Positions 42,832 through 46,466 of a stretch of 46,466 bases of DNA are shown here, piece after piece. The position numbers and the translations under genes were made by a program. The notes under the pieces are model-generated. The model saw only the letters and a list, made by a program, of their open reading frames with translations. It ran no database searches and had not been told where the DNA came from. The first letter of the stretch is position 1, and every line of letters begins with the position of its first letter. This stretch comes from Halococcus salifodinae DSM 8989 (GTDB taxonomy: Archaea > Halobacteriota > Halobacteria > Halobacteriales > Halococcaceae): NCBI RefSeq assembly GCF_000336935.1, contig NZ_AOME01000070.1:303815-350280 (forward strand), read 5' to 3'.

Positions 42832-44572
42832 GGAGTCGTCGCCGGCGCGTGAGCGTCGCCAGGATGTGGAGACGAGCACCGCCGAACCGCCGGCCACCGC
42901 CAGCGGTCGGCATGCTGACGGTCTCTCGACCCTGACCGCTGGCGTCGAACTCGCTCGGATCGAGCTGCGGCGCGGCTATCGCTGGCTCCGGGGTCAGGAT
43001 TTCTGGCTCTTGTACATGGCGGTGTCGGCACTCGGTCTCCTGTTCGGGAGCTGGGTGGCGTTCGACACTACCCGCAGTATCGGGACGGCCCTGGTCGCTG
43101 GCGAGTCGCCACCGCTATCGCTGGCGACGGTCGGGATCGCGTGGAGCGTTCTCTGGCTGTTTCTGACCGCCACTCTCGCCGTCGACGCTCTCGGATCGAA
43201 CGGCGGCCTCGCCAACGACGGTCACTACCTCACGATCAGACCGGCGGTCGATGTCGTCGTCGGGAAGCTCCTCGCCGCAGCGGCCAAGTTCGCGGTACTC
43301 GTGTTCGTTCTCCCGCTCGCAGCCACGCTCGGTCTGGCCGTCGGTACCGGCACCCCGCTCCCGCTCGTCGGTGGGTTCGCCGCCACCGCCGTCGCCATTG
43401 TGACCGCGACCGCAGCCGGCTATCCGATCGGGCTGGCAGCGAAGGGCGTTGTTCATCGGTCCGAACGGCTCTCTCGGTTCAAACCGATTCTCGGAGCCGG
43501 AATCGGCGTTAGCTACCTGATCGTGATGGTCTCCGGCGAGGTCGTGACCGTCATCGAGTGGATCACACCCGTGCTGCGAGCACCACCGCTCGGCTGGCTC
43601 GGCGACCTCGCGCTGTCGACGACTGTCGGCGCGGGTGCGTCCGGCGTGGGTGCCGTCGCCGTGATCCTCGTTGGGGGTGTCGCCGCCGTCGCCGGCACGC
43701 GCTCGACCGTCGTCGCCGCGCGCTACGCGTGGCGCGCCGATCGCGCACGGCCGACCGAGGACGACGCGGATGCGGCTGCCGTCGCTCCAGAGCACCGCAT
43801 CGATCGGCTGCTCCGTACCGTCTGCCGGCGACCGGCGACGCTCGGTATCGCCAGCACGGCGCTCGTTCGGGCCTACCGATCGCCGCTCCAGCTGGTCTTC
43901 GTCGCGTTCCCGCTGGTGGCCGCGATCCCGCTCGGCGAGTCGCTGCTGGCGACCGGCACGCTTCCGTGGTACGCCCCGTGGGCCGTGATCTGGTACGGCG
44001 CGTGGGCCGCCGGCGCTGCCGTCCCGCTGAACCCGCTGGGCAATCAGGGCGCGACGCTGCCGACGCTGTTGAGTGCCCCGGCCGGCGGCCGATCGGTCGT
44101 CCACGGTCACGTCGTGGCCGTCCTCCCGATTGCGCCGGTGATCGCCGGACTCGCGGTCGGCGTCGGCGTTCTCGCCGGCGAGTCAGGGGTGGCGCTCGCG
44201 GTGCTCGCGGCCAGCAGTGTGGCCGCCGTCGTCGCCGCGGCCGTTCTCGCGGCAGGTATCGGTGCAGTGTTCCCGCGGTTCGCGGCGGTCGACTTCGCCG
44301 GCGCGCGGCGAGCGGTCCCACCCAGCAAAGTCGCCTACGGCGTCTTCTCTCAGGCGCTTACTCTCGCAGTGGTTGCAGGGGCCGTCGTGATCGATGACGT
44401 CGTTCGCGAACTCGGGACGGTCGTACTGTCGGCGTGGCTCCCCTTCGGACTGACCGTGAGCGTCGACACGCTGACGACGGGAAGCTGGATCGTTCTCGGG
44501 TGCGTTGCGGTTGCGGTGCCGATCGCGTACCGTGTCGCGGTCCGGCGCATCGACGGGTACCGGCTGGACTGA
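42824..44572 (+). CDS. ABC-2-like membrane permease
   Basis: The 582-residue protein has roughly twelve hydrophobic helices with a polar cytoplasmic loop near residue 330, suggesting two six-helix halves. Sequence is Ala/Val/Gly-rich and only loosely like ABC-2 or NatB-type permeases (LLYMAVSALGLLFGSWVAF, VGKLLAAAAKFAVLVFVLPLA). It is coupled to the ATPase by an eight-base overlap, so the pair is an exporter or membrane-acting complex. The substrate is unknown. A 165-bp space separates its stop from the convergent coiled-coil gene. Confidence 0.85.
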   Translation: MTEESSPARERRQDVETSTAEPPATASGRHADGLSTLTAGVELARIELRRGYRWLRGQDFWLLYMAVSALGLLFGSWVAFDTTRSIGTALVAGESPPLSLATVGIAWSVLWLFLTATLAVDALGSNGGLANDGHYLTIRPAVDVVVGKLLAAAAKFAVLVFVLPLAATLGLAVGTGTPLPLVGGFAATAVAIVTATAAGYPIGLAAKGVVHRSERLSRFKPILGAGIGVSYLIVMVSGEVVTVIEWITPVLRAPPLGWLGDLALSTTVGAGASGVGAVAVILVGGVAAVAGTRSTVVAARYAWRADRARPTEDDADAAAVAPEHRIDRLLRTVCRRPATLGIASTALVRAYRSPLQLVFVAFPLVAAIPLGESLLATGTLPWYAPWAVIWYGAWAAGAAVPLNPLGNQGATLPTLLSAPAGGRSVVHGHVVAVLPIAPVIAGLAVGVGVLAGESGVALAVLAASSVAAVVAAAVLAAGIGAVFPRFAAVDFAGARRAVPPSKVAYGVFSQALTLAVVAGAVVIDDVVRELGTVVLSAWLPFGLTVSVDTLTTGSWIVLGCVAVAVPIAYRVAVRRIDGYRLD

Positions 44573-44737
44573 CCGACGCTCCCGTTTCGAACGACGGTCG
44601 CGAGAAGAACTCGGAGCGGCACCTCGCTCGTATCTACACCTTGTCGCCAGAGCCACTTAAACAACGAGCGCACAACGACGACAGAAACGTCTCACAGCCT
44701 CGCCGGTGAGGTGTGGACGACTCCCCGTTAGGCCGAA

Positions 44738-45790
44738 TCAGTCCTCGGACTCCGCTTCGGTCACGGATCCCTCGCCGAAAACGTTCGAAATCCGGCCGCG
44801 CCACGCGTCGATCTCCTCGATCTCGTCGCGGAGGTCGTCGATCCACGCCTGTGTCTCCTCGATTTCGGCTTGCACATCGGCGATCCCTTTGTCGAGCGCA
44901 TCGATGTCGGTCGCGTTTTCCTCGGTGCGGTCGGCGAGGTCGTCGACATCGGCTGCCGTTTCGTCCAGCCGGTCGTCGATCCCGTCGATCTCGGCCGCGT
45001 TCTCATCAGTATGGTCGACAACACTCTCGATCTCGGTTGCGTTCTCCGCTGTGCGCTCGGTGACCCTCTCGATCTCCGTCGTGTTCTCGTCGGTACGGTC
45101 GGCGAGGTCGTCGATCTCGGTCTCGATCGTATCGAGCCGGTCGGAGAGGTCCTCGATCGCCTCGTGGCCCGTCCCGTGATCGTCGATGAACGCTTCGAGC
45201 GCGTCGGTGTAAGCCTCCAGATCGCTGATCCGCGACTGGAGATGTGAGAGACGGACCGTTTCGCTGTCCTGTTGGCCGAACTCCTCGGTGAGCAGTTCGC
45301 GGTCGGCCGACGAGAGATCGTCGTTGCGGAGTTCTGCCGCGAGCGCCGCGCCGACGCCGTTCGCTCCGGCTGTCGTTGCTGTCGCCGCTTTCTCGGACGG
45401 TTCGGTGTCGTCGTGGTCGGCTTCGGGAGTGTCGGCGCTCGTGACGTCGAGCACTGGATCGATCACGAACTGTTCGGGATCGAGGTCGGCATTGCGGACG
45501 CCGTAGACTGTTTGATACTCCTCACCCGGGGCGAGTCGTCGTTCGAACACGGCGTAGCCGTCCTCGATCGACCAGTGATCCCCGCCGTAGTCAGGATTAA
45601 ATCCGATGTCGTCGAGCACGACGTCGTCGGGGGCCGCATCCACCATCCTGACCACCGCCGTGTCGTCGCGTTCGGAAATGAAATCGAACGTGACTGCCGG
45701 GACGGGAAACTCGTCGGTTGCCGTGGCTTTCCGGACGGTGATCCCATCCGACGCGACAGCCACTTCGGAGGGCGTGTCTGTATCGCTCAT
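44738..45790 (-). CDS. Coiled-coil protein with 14-residue repeats
   Basis: The 350-residue acidic protein has an N-terminal beta-type domain (residues 1-115, e.g. FDFISERDDTAVVRMVD and FERRLAPGEEYQTVYGV), a disordered Ala/Thr/Asp segment to about 160, and a long coiled coil (180-328). Residues 217-300 are six consecutive 14-residue units such as DRTDENTTEIERVT and DHTDENAAEIDGID, each two heptads. The end is acidic. No enzyme family is recognised; a structural or scaffolding role, possibly with a partner through the N-terminal domain, is likely. ATG 45790 is supported by a TATA-like box 24-30 bp upstream. Confidence 0.75.
   Translation of the reverse strand: MSDTDTPSEVAVASDGITVRKATATDEFPVPAVTFDFISERDDTAVVRMVDAAPDDVVLDDIGFNPDYGGDHWSIEDGYAVFERRLAPGEEYQTVYGVRNADLDPEQFVIDPVLDVTSADTPEADHDDTEPSEKAATATTAGANGVGAALAAELRNDDLSSADRELLTEEFGQQDSETVRLSHLQSRISDLEAYTDALEAFIDDHGTGHEAIEDLSDRLDTIETEIDDLADRTDENTTEIERVTERTAENATEIESVVDHTDENAAEIDGIDDRLDETAADVDDLADRTEENATDIDALDKGIADVQAEIEETQAWIDDLRDEIEEIDAWRGRISNVFGEGSVTEAESED
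44891..45142 (-). repeat. Six 42-bp in-frame repeats coding for the coiled coil
   Basis: Residues 217-300 are made of six units of 42 bases, each encoding 14 residues with the pattern [D/E]-[R/H]-x-D/E-E-x-[A/T]-x-[E/D]-[I/V]-x-x-[I/V/L/A]-x. The first unit is less regular. Units after 44891 continue as degenerate 14-mers. Confidence 0.75.
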
Positions 45791-45813
45791 AGCTACGCAA
45801 TCGGACACTTGCA

Positions 45814-45820
45814 CATAAAT
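45814..45820 (-). promoter_or_regulatory. TATA-like box for the coiled-coil gene
   Basis: Minus-strand ATTTATG lies 24-30 bp upstream of ATG 45790. Spacing and sequence support a leaderless transcript. Confidence 0.5.
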
Positions 45821-45955
45821 CTTCACTGGTGAGAGCACCGTTCGAGACATCGATCGATGTCGACGCCAGCAACCGCACACCATCAACAGTCGATCGGGTC
45901 GTTTTGGAAGAGATTTTGGCATAGGTTTTTGGAGGCTACCGTAGAAGTCATTCAC

Positions 45956-46466
45956 ATGACCGATCCATCGGCACGAACCGACGGCGGACGCTCACGGCGA
46001 GGGTTCATGAGTGATGCGGCGCTTGCGGGTGCCGGAGCACTCGCGCTTTCGGCCACCAGTGGCGTGGCAGCGGGCAATGACGGCAGCAGCGACGTCGATT
46101 CGTCGCCGAGCGACGTGGAGGTGTTGAACTACGCGCTGGCGCTGGAACACCTCGAAGCAGCGTACTACAACGACTTCCTCGCGGAATACACCGAAAGCGA
46201 GGTCGAGCGCTCGGCGGTGGCGGAGTACTTCGCGCGGCCGACGCTTCAATATTCGACCTACCAGCAGATCCAGGACGTGCGGGACCACGAGGAGGCTCAC
46301 GTCGACGCCTTGCGCCAGACGATCACCGATCTCGGCGGGACACCGGTCGAACCCGCCGCCTACGAGTTCTCGTACGGTTCCATCGCGGAGTTCGTGGCGA
46401 TCGCCGATCGGCTCGAAGCCGTCGGGGTGTCGGCGTACGCGGGCGCAGCACCGCTGATCGACAGCG
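45956..46466 (+). CDS. Tat-exported ferritin-like domain protein (3' partial)
   Basis: The reading frame from ATG 45956 is open through the right edge (170 codons seen). It starts with a twin-arginine signal: SRRGFMSDAALAGAGALALSATSGVAAG. A four-helix ferritin-like domain follows, with LNYALALEHLEAAYYNDFL (helix with Glu and His) and DVRDHEEAHVDALRQTITDL (Glu-His pair). These residues fit the DUF4439/ferritin-2 type of exported proteins seen in haloarchaea. The end and any metal-ligand pair beyond are outside the window. Because it runs off the edge, its full length is unknown. Confidence 0.8.
   Translation, partial: MTDPSARTDGGRSRRGFMSDAALAGAGALALSATSGVAAGNDGSSDVDSSPSDVEVLNYALALEHLEAAYYNDFLAEYTESEVERSAVAEYFARPTLQYSTYQQIQDVRDHEEAHVDALRQTITDLGGTPVEPAAYEFSYGSIAEFVAIADRLEAVGVSAYAGAAPLIDS

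Noticed and set aside
42773-44572. Longer start for the ABC permease at 42773
   Set aside because: ATG 42824 overlaps the ATPase stop; the extension duplicates ATPase coding sequence in another frame.

Overview
The window is a chromosomal stretch from a haloarchaeon (class Halobacteria). The signs are very GC-rich third codon positions, strongly acidic proteins rich in Asp, Glu and Ala, a PGF-CTERM sorting tail, twin-arginine signals on secreted proteins, and TATA-like boxes 25-35 bp upstream of start codons, as expected for leaderless archaeal transcripts. Families point the same way: Bat-type HTH regulator, archaeal class I aldolase, F420 ligase (CofE) and a Mer-like reductase. The genus cannot be fixed from sequence alone. 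No rRNA, tRNA, CRISPR array or intact insertion sequence was recognised.

Layout. 0-6.7 kb: tail of a PGF-CTERM surface protein, a YprB-like exonuclease, an acyl-CoA carboxylase carboxyltransferase with an epsilon-like N-terminal segment, and a LolA-like anchored protein divergent from a MacB-type ABC ATPase/permease pair. 6.7-7.7 kb: an AT-rich island with a frameshifted DUF2971 gene. 7.7-9.6 kb: a gluconeogenic operon (class I aldolase, class I fructose-1,6-bisphosphatase, 57-residue membrane peptide). 9.6-10.3 kb: a structured non-coding repeat. 10.3-13.7 kb: a Bat-type regulator divergent from a phenylacetyl-CoA epoxidase operon (paaA, paaB, paaC, and paaD split into a DUF59 gene and a zinc-ribbon gene). 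13.7-14.7 kb is AT-rich with no convincing gene. 15-17.2 kb: 2-oxoacid dehydrogenase E1 alpha and beta without E2 or E3. 17.8-29.6 kb: an accessory metabolic region with an MBL hydrolase, an Nramp-like transporter lacking metal motifs, a ThDP enzyme, an extended SDR, an HD protein, a duplicated EthD protein, an M24 protein, a luciferase-like oxidoreductase, an IclR regulator and a sodium symporter. 29.7-35.3 kb: a VOC protein and a LivK/HM/G/F branched-chain amino-acid-type ABC operon with fused permeases. 35.4-41.1 kb: hotdog thioesterase, Nudix-eIF2B fusion, MJ0936-type phosphodiesterase, cofE-mer pair, small proteins and a MaoC-like hydratase. 41.1-44.6 kb: a DUF2178/XRE pair and an ABC-2-type exporter sharing a GTAAA-N6-TTTAC palindrome. 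44.7-46.5 kb: a coiled-coil protein with 14-residue repeats and the start of a Tat-exported ferritin-like protein.

How it fits together. Three regulatory circuits can be read from the DNA. First, the XRE regulator probably controls both its own operon and the downstream ABC exporter through the shared palindrome. Second, the Bat-type regulator probably controls paa through a perfect 16-bp palindrome in the divergent promoter. Third, the IclR protein probably controls nearby uptake or catabolic genes. The 20.3-25.9 kb cluster looks like an uncharacterised catabolic pathway: a ThDP lyase or decarboxylase, a dehydrogenase/epimerase, an EthD-type small enzyme, an HD hydrolase and an M24-fold enzyme with an altered metal site. 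Its substrate cannot be read from sequence.
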